A stretch of DNA of 64,000 bases from Chimonanthus salicifolius (lineage: Eukaryota; Streptophyta; Magnoliopsida; Laurales; Calycanthaceae): contig CM023537.1 in NCBI GenBank assembly GCA_013350335.1, positions 51,096,608 to 51,160,607 on the forward strand, written 5' to 3'. The translations under genes were made by a program, and so were the position numbers. Shown here piece after piece: positions 46,956-58,242 of the stretch (its first letter is position 1; each line of letters opens with the position of its first letter). Below the pieces are notes generated by a model. That model made no database searches and was not told the origin of the DNA. It worked only from the letters and a program-made list of their open reading frames with translations.

Positions 46956-47585
46956 ATGAATATCTTTTATTTGAAAAGAGTTTTTAAAAGTGAGAGTGGA
47001 GGGGCAAACAATGATAAAATTAATTTGTTTACTTTTATCCTTGAGTTACCAATAATAAAGGTAACATCTCATTCCCCTTACACTTTCTCATCTAACAGCT
47101 TTAAACCTCTTCATTTCCCTCTTCCACGTCATTCTTTCCCAGAGTCTTTCTTTGCAATTCCCCAACGGGACACAAACATTTTGTCCCCACCGCCAGTCAA
47201 CTCTGTTCCAATTAATACTTATTCCAAACAGTAAAGGATTTTCGTGGAAGTTGGAGTTGGTGTTGTATTCTTCTTAGTGGTAGCTCTCTGCATTGGCCAG
47301 GATAAGAAGCCATCCCATTTACGTTCTCGTCCCCATTTTCAACGCGAGAATATGAACAACGACTTTGGCGAATCTTCTGGATATTCAGTTTCTGTACGGG
47401 TTCGTGAAGTTATTGAGTCATTGATAGTGTCCAAGTTCAATGAATTGAAAAGAGCAGTGGGTCTTTCCATGAAGATCATTGAATTAAGGGGTCTGTTTAC
47501 TGTGGTGTTGGGAAATTGCAAAGAATTGGATGAGTTGGATCGGATTTTAATAAATTCAATCCAACTCCTATTAAAAAGTTATTGA
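46956..47585 (+). other. Unrecognised open frame truncated by repeat sequence
   Basis: An open stretch from 47244 has no ATG until 47352; from there about 77 codons (M-N-N-D-F-G-E-S-S-G...) run into GGGTCGGGT-type repeat sequence near 47510. The composition is more gene-like than the surroundings, and a CT-rich leader-like stretch precedes it. I recognise no domain. It could be a gene fragment or chance. Confidence 0.2.
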
Positions 47586-47701
47586 GCCTAATCTGACTCA
47601 GCTCGAGTTGTAGGTCTAATTGACCTGAGTTGCTTCTTTTTTATTTTTTCAAGCAATTGGTAAATTTCTGATAAAAAAATAGTGGATTTGAATTCTAATT
47701 A

Positions 47702-48085
47702 GGGCTTGAAATTTGGACGAGTTAGGTTGGATTTTAATAAACTCAACTCAACTCTACAAAAAATTATTGAATCCAACCCGATCCAACTCGAATTACTAGT
47801 CCCACCCAATCTATTTGCTGGCCCGATAGCGTAACCCATTTTTAGTCCAAATTTTGGGACAAATTCAGCATCTGGTTTTTTATATTTCCTGAAACTCAGA
47901 TTGAGTCAAATCAATCCAAGTCGTATTAGGTTGACTTTAAATTTCTACGCCTAACCTTATCTGAATTTTATGCGGATTTTTTTTTCAACCTGACTTGATT
48001 CTCAATTTACAAATACATAACCCAACCCACTGATTTTTCAAGTTGAGTCATGCGGATCGAATTAAAACTCGACCCAAGATTTGAA
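47702..48085. mobile_element. GGGTCGGGT-type MITE
   Basis: It starts GGGCTTGAAATTTGGACG and ends with CTCGACCCAAGATTTG, an imperfect inverted pair, and carries the family body. A partial second copy (about 47510-47640) lies immediately to the left. Confidence 0.55.
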
Positions 48086-48484
48086 TTATTAATACTAACG
48101 TTTTTCTTAAAAAAACAACCCAAAATTTATGCCAAAAACTATGGAGATATTTAATAAATAATAATGTTAAAGCACACATTTACAAACTTCACCCATGTAT
48201 TAATGACTTTGCATGACTTAAATGAATTAACTAAACCAATCTATTTATCATTTATAATGACTTGACATGGCCAAGTTTAAATTGATTGGTGACCAAATAC
48301 GTCTCTTTCCTAATTCGACCTATTTATTCAACAAGTTAGTCCTTCAGCTTGCTTTCTTTGTATAATTTTCTCCCCTTCATTTTTCAGGTCCAACTCTTCT
48401 CCAATGAGTTGTGAGTACCTAAGTGTGGTTGGAAAACACAAACAGGTTTTCCACTTATTGAATATGTTTGAACTTTATGCTAAG

Positions 48485-48524
48485 TGTTGAAAAGAATAAA
48501 TTGTGTATTTTTTAATACCTATAC

Positions 48525-48623
<99 letters not shown>

Positions 48624-48750
48624 AGCCGATCATAGGGCTATCACAAATAAATTCAAACTCTAAACATAATTCTAAATCAAATATACTTCTTAATTGAGCT
48701 AAACCCAAACTAATAACCCTAATTAGATAATAACTCTAATTATTCTAACA
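48485..48750 (-). repeat. Copia 3' LTR containing a long (AT)n tract
   Basis: On the minus strand the segment begins TGTTAGAATAATTAGAG at 48750 and ends TTCTTTTCAACA at 48485, an LTR-like TG...CA pair. The sequence directly before it (48771-48751) is a purine tract reading CAGCTTGCGGGGGCG, as expected of a Copia polypurine tract. No partner LTR is in the window. Confidence 0.6.
48529..48617. repeat. (AT)n microsatellite, about 44 units
   Basis: Uninterrupted alternating AT run inside the Copia LTR. Length is probably polymorphic and may be misassembled. Confidence 0.9.
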
Positions 48751-49190
48751 CGCCCCCGCAAGCTGAAGCGTGGATGAACATGAAGCTTGGAATGTGAGGA
48801 AACGACAAGTGAACTGAAAAAGTGGTATACCGACTGGCCACGAAGATTTGTTGGAAGTAAACTGATCGGCTGCAAAAAGTTGTTGAATAGGCAGTGTTGA
48901 TTGGCTGCAAACAATGGCATAATAAATGCCAAAACAAGGCTGAAGCAATCAGATTGGAAAGGCCAACAAACAAAAGGGCTGAAACCAGCAAACAATGACT
49001 GTAGCCATAAAGGCCAGGAAACAAAAGCGCAGAAGTTATAAAGGCCAGCAAACAATAGTTGTAGCAAAAAAGGCCAGCAAATAAAATGCTTTAGCCATAA
49101 AGGCTAGCAAATAAAATGCTTTAGCCATAAAGGCTAGTAAATAATGGCTGAGAAGGGCAATTTGTGTCATTTTCTTCGGCTAAATAGGTC
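48751..49190 (-). pseudogene. Copia 3' coding end with 33-bp tandem repeats
   Basis: The minus frame (49051-48740) ends I-H-A-S-A-C-G-G-V-L-E-stop, matching the common H-A-P-A-C-G-G-V-L end of Copia-related 3' regions. Upstream, a unit with GCCAGCAAAYAA...ATGCTTTAGCCATAAAG is repeated about every 33 bp between 49000 and 49140. The rest of the polyprotein is missing. Confidence 0.5.
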
Positions 49191-49196
49191 GTCTCA

Positions 49197-51360
49197 TGTC
49201 ACGGCCCTACTCAACAGACACGTGAGAAACAATTTGAAACATATACAATTCATAATCCAAACACGTGACACCTACACGTGTTGCGAGATTCCTACGGATC
49301 ACAAGACTTATTAGACCCTTGATTTGATCGACCTGAATTATCAGTTGCCTGTGTACTCCAATGGAGATCAGATTCTGTGTAGTTCTCAATTCATTTATTT
49401 CATGGCACTAACCCCGTGCTATTCATGATGTCACATTACTACATTCTAATTACCCTATCGTGGGCTTCATCAATAGAATAGATCTCATCTATCACTTGTC
49501 TAGCCAATCACGGGTCTATACCAACCATGGGAACACCGTCAACCATGGGATCAATGTCACACATGGGATAAACCTCAACTATGGGACCTATACCTGAACA
49601 TAAATACATCACTCTTCGGGGACAATACTCTAAATATGGGTCTAATCCTTATGGAATCAATGCCCTCCGTGGGAATATTTATCCACGGTATACAATGCTC
49701 ATCCATGGTCACAAAGCCCTCCATGGGAATAATTATTTATAGGAAAATAATATATATCCATAGCACCATCATGTCCACCACTAGACCAATACGTCTACCA
49801 TGAGACCACTATATCTATCATGGGGTCCATATGCCCATCATATAATCAATATCTAGGCATGAATCCAATATGTCTACCATGGGATTCATCATTCATCACA
49901 GGTAACTCTTCATCAGTGACCATCATCTATCCATGGGTAATAACCATCGATGAATATAATCCATACATGGGTATAATTCATCCATGAGCATAACTCATAC
50001 ATTTGTAGAACCAATATGTCTATCATAGGACCAACAGGTCTAATATAAGACTAATACGTCTACTATGGGACCAACATGTCCACTATAATACCAATACGTC
50101 TACCATTGGATTAACATGTCCGCCATAATGTCAATATGTCTACCACGGGACTAACATTTCTAACATAAGACCAATATGTCTACTATGGGACCAACATGTC
50201 CACCATAATACCAATATGTCTACCATGAGACCAACATTTCTAACAAAAGACTAATACGTCTACTATGGAACTAACAGGTCTACCTTAAGACCAACATCCA
50301 AGCACCACCATGGGAACCATATCCATGGGTATACACATCCATCCCTGGTAACGCTCTATCAGTGAGTGTCATCTATCCATGGGTAATAACTATCCATGAA
50401 TATAATCCCTCTATGAATATAATTCATCCATGAGCATAACTAATCCAGGGGCACATCATCTACCATAAGATCTTCTATCCATAGGAACAACACTCGACTG
50501 AATCACTACGTGACTATGGCAACAATATCAAATCATCATATCATATCATAAATATACCACAACCCCTACCAAGACTTAGGGCCCATTACTTACTAAGCGG
50601 GAGACTCACGACTGGCGTTATTAAGTCTACCTCGCCCTGCATCCTTTCACCTCATGGGTGATTCAGTCAAGCTCTAAGGTGGATCGAATCGCATCTAACG
50701 AAGCTAGCACCACCCCCATGGAGTAAAATAGTATCTCGCTCTGCGCATCAACGCACATCAAGTGTGCTAAATAGCCGTAAGAGCGCCTTCAAGCTCGTAG
50801 CATGTGAAGGGACCTACTCCTCGACAGCAACCCTACAGGACCAAGTCTCCGTAGCTAACCCCACCGTCCCGAATACCTCTCTGGAACGGTTAGTCAACCT
50901 TCATAATCACGTGAGGGACGTACCCATATCACGTCTCAATATCAAGTGACCAAGTTACATATACATCTCAATGCCACAGTCTCCGTATGTTCATATCGAG
51001 GTTCCTTACGGTCTCACGGCTACTCTAGGCCTTACAAATGGAATCTATATACTTAACTCATCCTTTTACCTATACAAAAGTAAGACATAATGATTTACTA
51101 ATCGAACAGTTTCCTTTTTTAAACGACTAAGTCATAACGTTATCAATATTACGTGAGGGATGCACCCATACCACGCTTCAATATAATCAATATCACGTGA
51201 GCGACAGACCCATATCACGTCTTAATTATCAATATCATGAGAGGGACACACCCATACAATGTTACAATATAATCATCACGTGAGGGACATACTTACACCA
51301 CGTCTCAATATAATCAAGTGACCTAGTCCCTTTAAGAGAAAAGTATCCAAATTGGAATCT
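49197..51360 (+). repeat. Minisatellite-rich block, possibly a long Gypsy LTR
   Basis: The block opens TGTCACGGCCCTACTC, similar to the TGTCACGACCC start of some plant Gypsy (Tekay-like) LTRs. Two arrays follow. At about 49490-50480 there are roughly 20-bp units of the form ACCAATATGTCTACCATGGG, heavily varied. At about 50905-51320 there are roughly 45-bp units around TCACGTGAGGGACAYACCC. Between them lies a less repetitive segment. I see no gene, PBS or second LTR, so the LTR idea is an inference; the repeats are directly visible. Confidence 0.5.
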
Positions 51361-51449
51361 GACACAGTTATGGTCATTCAATTCAATAAATCTCAAATCA
51401 ATATAATATTTGAACAAAATTAGTGAGAACAAAGATTGCTATGCTCTTA

Positions 51450-51610
51450 CACAGGTAGTTCAGTTGGTCTAACTTTATAGGATTAAACTAGAGGTCTTCG
51501 GTTCCACTGACGAGGTTTGTGGGTGGTTTCGTGTATCTATGGGAGTAGACTCACCTTCCAATGTAAGGTGAAAAAACCCACATATTACTCCTACTCAGAG
51601 AAAAGAGGGC
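51450..51610 (+). repeat. tRNA-derived SINE-like repeat
   Basis: An A-box-like AGGTAGTTCAGTTGGTCTAA is followed after about 30 bp by a B-box-like GGTCTTCGGTTCCACTG. A SINE-type body (GGGAGTAGACTCACC) follows. It differs from a functional tRNA at several invariant positions. Confidence 0.55.
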
Positions 51611-51619
51611 TCAATGTAT

Positions 51620-52140
51620 TTATGTTGTGGACACAAGGCCTTGCAAGGTCTGATTAACATTTCTTAGTACACCTAGTGGATCTAAACTAAAGTTGATTGA
51701 AAACAACCTATCAGATAAGAACAGATCCTTTTGGAAATCAGCTGTGCAATGCCGACAGAAGAGAGATTCAAGTTCCCATGGTAGATTAATCACAATACAG
51801 ACAGTATAAATGACAAATTCTACTCTTCTTCAAAAATGGAGAAGCCTAGGTCAAGCCTATGACTAGATAAAAAGCCCCTCCATCTTTCCTGGGAATCTTT
51901 GTTTTTCTTCAATTTACGCTGCAGAATTCTAAGAAATTGAAATCCCAGAAAAGGTACAGACTTCCAGCCCACCTCCTGTTTCCAGTCTCTGCGACTCATG
52001 CAATTTTTTCTCTTCCTCTCTCTTACCTTTCTCCTTTTGAGTTTGTTATCAGTTCACATTTGGATCTTAAATTGCCTTTATGAATGCATAAGAAAACTAA
52101 GAAAGAATATGCAACAAAAGATCCTTTAAAAAGAGAAAAA
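51620..52140. other. No gene seen
   Basis: No recognisable coding sequence or repeat. Confidence 0.4.
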
Positions 52141-52147
52141 AAAAATT

Positions 52148-52500
52148 ACCTATGACGGATGCGTAGGGCGGCGACAAGGAGCGACCCAAGCGGCAGCAAA
52201 AGGGCGAAGGGCGACGGTGTTGGCCCCTGCAAATCCGAACAGAGAAGAGGGCTGAGGGATAGGATTGAGAGAACTGAGAGAGAAGGGAAGAGATTGAGTG
52301 AGAAAGAGAGTGAAATCCGAGCAGAGCGACGACGAGAGAAGGGTTTTTGGGCGATCCAGAACGACGGCGAGAGAAAGCGATCGAGAACCCAAGCGGTAAT
52401 GAAGGGCAAAGGACGAAGGGCGATGGCGAGGAGACACAGAAGTGCTTGCTTTCGAAGGGGCGAATGAGAAGGAAGATAAAAGACTAGGGTTTATTTGCGG
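52148..52500 (-). other. GC-rich island resembling a plant 5' exon with a splice donor
   Basis: A locally GC-rich, CT-rich (minus strand) segment with an open frame from 52437 (M-S-P-R-H-R-P-S-S). It ends in CGTCATAG followed by GTAATTTTT, a plausible 5' splice site. This looks like a first exon of a minus-strand gene, but I find no later exons below it. It may be a captured or orphaned exon. Confidence 0.3.
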
Positions 52501-52544
52501 GAGAGTTACGGAAGGGTTTCAATAAAACCTAACACTCGAAAAGT

Positions 52545-52722
52545 GCGCGGACCGTTCGACGGGCTCACAGACCTTTTGCGGACCTTCCACGGCCCGTCCA
52601 AAACTTAACGGATTGTCTGAGTTCGAGTCCGTGGACTTTAGGATCCGGCCTGTATGCTTATTTGTCGGGCCGGGCCGGACGGTCCGCAGGCCGGATCTAG
52701 GTCCGTTTACACCCCTAGTTGG
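52545..52722. repeat. GGTCCG-rich MITE-like repeat
   Basis: Read from the right it starts CTAGGGGTGTAAACGGACC and is packed with GGCCGG, CCGGACGG and GGTCCG words. This terminus is common for short plant TIR elements. The other end is not inverted, so the copy is probably truncated. Confidence 0.45.
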
Positions 52723-52729
52723 AACCATA

Positions 52730-53300
52730 AGAAATAAGTTGTCAAGTTTACAATCCAAAAACTAGGTATATTTCAGTAGGTCTTTACACAATCAACCTCT
52801 ATGATTTTTTTTTTGCTTATCCTTCTATGATGTGAAATGGTTTTATGGCATTTTCAGTAAAGATGAGAACTGACATTCTTCCTTATACATTTTCTTCATT
52901 GAGGTTGAGATTCCACTAGTACACAGGTTCAAAACACAAATGCACATACTATATGGCAAAGGAATGTAGCAGTCATGAAGGCTGGTTTCAACTGTATTGT
53001 TAGACTTTAGAGTTTAGCGCAAAAGCCCATGAAGCACATTGTATTAAGCCCTTAAAGTCTCATTTCCTTTCATAAATCAGGGCTATCCTCCTTTAGAATA
53101 TTGATTGGATTAATAAGAACAATGTTTGTTATACTTATTGTTTTGTTAAACAAGTTGTCGGGCCAGTTAGATTTAGATGTAGTATCGATGAGAAAAGGTT
53201 GAAGGTTTTTGTTATTGTTAGTCTGCCATGTATATGATATGGCTAGTGAAAATTCCACTCTAATGTCTTGTGGTTTTGCATTTCATTTCATAAATATAAG
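52730..53300. other. No gene seen
   Basis: AT-rich spacer without recognisable features. Confidence 0.45.
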
Positions 53301-53309
53301 ATCAGATAA

Positions 53310-53467
53310 TAATTAAAAAAAAATTGAGGTTTCAGGTAAGAAGTGTACTTTGAATTTTGAGAGAGTGGATAGTTTAAGCGTCAACTGAGACTCGGGCGCA
53401 GAGAGAGCGAGCTGGAGATCGTAAGATGAGACAAAGAACACTGGTTGAGAAGAGGGACTGCTGCAAT
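53310..53467. repeat. Left part of the GAGAAGAGGGA tandem repeat
   Basis: Purine-rich sequence ending in AGAAGAGGGACTGCTGCAAT. It continues after the Copia insertion at 58243, so the two parts were once joined. Confidence 0.55.
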
Positions 53468-53472
53468 GGGCA

Positions 53473-53833
53473 TGAAGGAAATTAAAAGTTTGAACTTTTA
53501 ACTTCCAAAATAGGATAAAAATAAAGGAGAAAAAAAAATGAAAATAGAAGGAATTTTTATTGATAAAACTGGTGTGTATATATAAAAACATCAGAGTACT
53601 CACCTATATATATAGGTGATTATAGACTCCAAAAAAACTCCAACCAACTCAAACACAAGCCTAAAGAAAACATCAACAAAGCTTAAAAAACTCCTATTTT
53701 TATGGCACTACTCCATTACCTACGAAAATGCAAAATAACTTCCTAACAATCTGCAACATAGTTACAGACTTATTCAACTATGACTCAAAATAAAAAAATA
53801 AAAAAGAGTTTGAGTTTAAATCAAATTCCAATA
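53473..53833 (-). repeat. 3' LTR of the Copia element
   Basis: 361 bp. Its start is TATTGGAATTTG where the 5' LTR has TGGTGGAATTTG, and its end is TCCTTCA against TCCTACA. It contains the palindrome CACCTATATATATAGGTG, which includes the TATA-like box. Confidence 0.9.
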
Positions 53834-55260
53834 ACCTCCCTTAAACTCAAACTTTCAGAATTACACATCCCCATCATCTTCTTCAATTTGTAGAAGGCTT
53901 CAGCTTCCAACGGCTTTGTGAGAATATCGGCGATCTGATCTTCAGACTTACAAAACTCCATTGTTATTTCATTTTCCTTTGACAAGCTCACGAATGTAGT
54001 GAAATTTGATGTCGATGTGCTTACTTCTACCGTGAAATACAAGATCTTTAGTTAGAGAAATAGTCGACTTGTTGTCATAGAAAATCTTCCTAAGAGTTAT
54101 TTGCTTCTGATTCAGCTCATCCAATAACGACCGCAACCAAACAGCCTGACATGCAGTGGAGACAACTGCTATGTATTCTGCTTCAGCAGTGGAAAGTGCA
54201 ACAACCTGTTGTTTCTTTGATGACCAAGAAATTACTCCCGAGCCCATGTGAAACACAAAGTCGGAAGTACTTTTTCTATCTTCAACATCACCTGCCCAAT
54301 CACTATCTGTATACCCAACAAGATCACAGTCATTAACAGATTTATAAAAAATACCATGACTTTGAGTACCTTTTATGTATCGCAAAATTCATTTTGTAGC
54401 TTGTAAATGAACTTGGCTGGTGTCTCCATAAACCGGCTAATAATACCAACTCCAAATGTGATATTAGAAGTCAAATAACGTAGACTACCGAAAATAAGTT
54501 GGATTGACAAGTTCACCATTGTCAAGCTTATCCAAATGCAGCCTTGCTGCAATTGGAGTCTTGATAGGATTACATGATTCCATCTTGAACTGTTTCAGGA
54601 TATCTACTGCATATTTCTTCTGCAAGATGAGTATCCCAACACTAGTCTGCGTAACTTCAAGTCCAAGAAAATAAGACATAAGCCCCATATCAGTCCATTT
54701 CAAACTTTCTAGTCATAGCCTCCTTGAATTCAACAAATATGCTTAGGTCATTTCCTGTGAATATCAAATTGTCCACATACAAACACACAATGAGCATATT
54801 TCCATGTGAAATAGATTTGATATATAGTGTAGGTTCGTGAGGACACTTATAAAAGCCATTTTCTTGGACATATGAGTTGATACAAGTGTACCAAGCTCTC
54901 GGTGCCTGTTTTAACCCATATAGAGCTTTCTTTAACTTGAGAACCTTATCTTCATGACCTTTCCTCACATAAACAATGTGCTGATTTACAAAAACTTCTT
55001 CTTCAAGCAGTCCGTTAAGAAACACAGATTTCACATCCATCTGATGTATTTGCCATTTCTTTTGGGCGGCTAAAGCAATCAGCATACGAATGGTATCAAG
55101 TCTAGCTACGAGTGCATAAACTTCATAATAGTCAATACCTGACTTTTGTTTGTATCCTTTCACAACCATCCTAGCCTTCAACCGGTCCACCTGACCATCT
55201 GGTTTATACTTGATTTTGTACACCCACTTGACGCCAATCGATTTCTTTCCCTTAAGAAGT
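53834..55260 (-). pseudogene. Copia reverse transcriptase and RNase H region
   Basis: Read right to left. RT (55223-54690) has K-A-R-M-V-V-K-G-Y, H-Q-M-D-V-K-S-V-F-L-N-G and the L-Y-G-L-K-Q-A-P-R-A-W block, but the catalytic box is Y-V-D-N rather than Y-V-D-D. RT continues at 54703-54485 (Y-F-L-G-L-E-V). RNase H (54385-53969) has G-Y-T-D-S-D-W-A-G-D, S-W-S-S-K-K-Q and L-S-T-A-E-A-E-Y; the tail D-I-L-T-K-P-L is at about 53920. Frame changes separate the pieces. Confidence 0.9.
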
Positions 55261-56340
55261 GAATTTAGCTCCCAAGTGTCATTCTTCTCTATTGAATGAA
55301 TTTCTTATCCATAGCTCGAAGCCATCCATCATTTTGTGCTGCTTTTACAAAGGTAAGAGGATCACAATCTGCAAACAATGCAAAATTTACAAGTTCCTCA
55401 TCAGAAACATCATTATCATTGGTTATAAAATAATCCTGTAAGCATGCTGGCAGAACACTCCTACGTGATGTACTACAAATTGTTGCATCATGACTCACAG
55501 GAGAATTAGAGGGTATTGTATTGCTTGAATTCTGCAATGTCGCTTTGGGTTGTATGTCACAAACTGATTCTTCATTCCAATTTATCCCATCTGTTTTTTT
55601 TTTCTTCAGTTGTCCAATCCCAAGCTTCGGCTTCACTGAATTCTACATCCCTGCTCATAGTGACTTCACATGTTTTTGGATTAAACAATTTATAACCTTT
55701 AGTTCTGTCACTATAATCAATGAAAATATATTTTTCACTTTTACCATCAAACTTCTTTCTTTTCTCAGCTGGTAACATGGGCATATGCAACACACTCAAA
55801 TACTCGAAGGGCTTCAACATTCGGTTTATAAATGCTTCATGCCTCCTCATGTGTCATATCAAGAACACTTTTTGTAGGACACCTATTCAAAATATAAATA
55901 GCACAAGAAACAGCCGAAAACACTTTGGGTAAATGTTTTCCTTTTAACATGCTACAGTGCCATTTCAACAATTGTTCTATTCTTCCTCTTAGAAATCCCA
56001 TTTTGTTGAGGTGAATAGCTAACTGTAAGCTTGATGTTTAATTTCATGATTTTTACAAAAATCAGAAAATTTATTAGAGGTGTACTCTCCTCCTCTATCT
56101 GTACGAAGTAACTTCAAACTACAACCACTTTGTTTCTCCACATAGACTTTGAAGTCTTTAAATATTTCGAAAGTCTCAATGAAAGTAAGAAAATACCTAT
56201 TGCCTCCATGTGATAGAGTCTCCATCGGTCCACAAATAACTGAGTGCACAAGCTCTAACTATTGTGTTGCTCTACGTGACTTTCCCACTGGAAAAGAATC
56301 TCTGTGCTACTTGCCAAGAATACAACCTTCACACAATTGA
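55261..56340 (-). pseudogene. Copia integrase core and C-terminal region
   Basis: Contains L-V-H-S-V-I-C-G-P-M (first catalytic Asp replaced by Val), a run F-L-T-F-I joined directly to E-T-F-E-I-F (about 15 residues lost), L-R-T-D-R-G-G-E-Y with the second Asp intact, and S-Y-S-P-Q-Q-N-G-I-S-K-R-K-N near 56000, where the third catalytic residue should be Glu but is Lys. The C-terminal part (55850-55572) has the usual F-I-D-Y-S-x-x-T-K-G-Y-K-L block. Confidence 0.85.
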
Positions 56341-57883
56341 TTAATATTTTCCAACAAAGGTAGCCCACTAATCATTTCCTTCCTTGCCAATACCCTTAAT
56401 CCGTTGAAATTTAGATGACCAAAATGGAAATGCCAAAGCCAATTTGTATCCATAACAACAACACTAAAAGAACAGATCATTTCAGTGTGTAAAGGTAAAG
56501 GAAACATGCGATTTTTTGTCATCTTAACCTTAGCAACAAGTTCATTTTTCTGGTTCTTAATAATGCAAACCCCTTTGTCAATGATGATTTTAAGTCCCTT
56601 TTCATAGAGTTGTCCCATACTCAATGAATTCCAGTGTAAGTTAGGAACATAAAAAACATCAGAAATATGTTCATGAGAGCCATCTTTCAATCGTATGAGA
56701 ACTTTACCTTTGCTCATTGGTACTTTAGCCTTGTTTCCAAAGTTTACTTCCCCACAGTACCGACTCGTCTAAGCGAGAAAATAGCTCCTTCTTTCCACAC
56801 ATGTGGTTACTGCATCCGGTGTCCAAATACCACTTTTCGAGATGTTCTTCTTCGGAAACATTGCAAGCTAACAACAAGGTTTCTTTCTTCTGTACCTCAT
56901 CTTCAGCATAGTGAGCATAGTTTTCGTGTTCAAAAGTAATTTTTGGTAATTTAACTCTACATTGTGATCGATAGTGTCCATACTTCTTACAACGAAAACA
57001 CTGAATTTTGGATTTATCATACCTTCCATTTTCAGAATTTTGCTAATCGGCTTTACTTTTCTTAGGGGAGACCTTGTTTTTGTCACCTTTGAAGCCTTTG
57101 CTTTACCATCTTTGCCTTGACCTAATACTTTTCCACAGCTGGAACTACCTGTCCCAGACAAAATCACCTTGCTTTGAAAGGCTTGTTCTACAGCTAGTCC
57201 TGTGATTCATTCTATGTTCATGGGAACATAATGAACCCATCAATCCTTCCATTGTCATGGTTGAAAGATCCCTTCCTTCTTCAATTGCAGCAAAAACATA
57301 ATTAAAACGTCCTGTTAAGGACCTTATGATCTTTTCAATAACACGTAAATTATCCAATTTTTCACCGCTAACCCGTAATTGATTGACAACAGATTGAGCT
57401 CGGGAAAAATATTCAGATATAGTTTCAAAGAAATTCAAATTCACCTCGTCAGGTTTGCAACCTTACACTTTTCACCTTCTCAGTCACCTTTGTAGGATTT
57501 ATGCAGCAAATCCCACGCCTCCTTGGCCGTAGTTGCACTCGAAATCTTTTCAAAGAAAACCTCGTCCATAGCTTGCTAGAGAAAAAATAAGGCCTTCTTG
57601 TCCTTTTTTCTAGTTTTCTCTCAAATTTTCTTTCTTAGCTTGAGTTAGCGCTGCAGTTGCATCTTGATTTATTGGCTTTGCGTATCCAAGATCGATAATC
57701 TCGGATAGCTCATGAAAGTCGAACAATGCTTTCATCTAGATACACCATTGATTAAATTTTTTTTCTGCCAAACCTTAGAAGTTGAGGTTGAATTGATCTG
57801 TTCATTGTTGTAACATGTTTACAAGCAATTTAAGGACAACTTAGAACAACAAGAACACTGGATAACCTAGCTTTGATACCAAA
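56307..57883 (-). pseudogene. Copia gag, zinc knuckle, protease and pre-integrase region
   Basis: Gag (57444-57145) has F-S-R-A-Q-S-V-V-N-Q-L and I-I-R-S-L-T-G-R-F-N of the UBN2 family. A knuckle C-F-R-C-K-K-Y-G-H-Y-R-S-Q-C lies near 57000. The protease motif W-Y-L-D-T-G-C-S-N-H-M-C is near 56800. The pre-integrase H-F-G-H-L-N ... C-E-G-C is at about 56430-56310. Frames are broken between these blocks. Confidence 0.85.
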
Positions 57884-58242
57884 TGTAGGAAATTAAAAGT
57901 TTGAACTTTTAACTTCCAAAATAGGATAAAAAAATAGAGCAGTAAAAATAAATGAAAAAAGAGGATTTTTTATTGATAAAATTGGGGTGTATATATAGAA
58001 ACATCAGAGTACTCACCTATATATATAGGCGATTACAGACCCCAAAAAAACTCCAACCAACTCAAACATATTCCTAAAGAAAACATCAACAAAACTTAAA
58101 AAACTCCTATTTTTATGGCACTACTCTATTACCTACGAAATGCAAAACAACTTCCTAACAATCTACAACATAGTTACAGACTTATTCAACTATTACTCAA
58201 AATTAAAAAAAAAAGAGTTTGAGTTTAAATCAAATTCCACCA
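57884..58242 (-). repeat. 5' LTR of the Copia element
   Basis: 359 bp with TGGTGGAATTTG at its start (58242) and TTTCCTACA at its end (57884), next to the primer-binding site. Its TATA palindrome has one change relative to the 3' LTR (ATAGGCG against ATAGGTG). Confidence 0.92.

Larger units (their letters stand above)
53473..58242 (-). mobile_element. Complete but defective Copia retrotransposon
   Basis: LTRs lie at 57884-58242 (5') and 53473-53833 (3'). By eye they are about nine-tenths identical, which implies an old insertion. A 5-bp duplication GGGCA flanks it (53468-53472 and 58243-58247). The primer-binding site TGGTATCAAAGC is at 57881-57870, and a polypurine tract reading AAGGGAGGT adjoins the 3' LTR. 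The internal order gag, zinc knuckle, protease, integrase, reverse transcriptase, RNase H is that of Ty1/Copia. Several stops, frameshifts, a deletion in integrase and catalytic substitutions make it inactive. It landed in a purine-rich tandem repeat. Confidence 0.93.

Noticed and set aside
49490..51320. CRISPR-like array
   Set aside because: Units are variable and contiguous without unique spacers, and the host is a plant; these are minisatellites.
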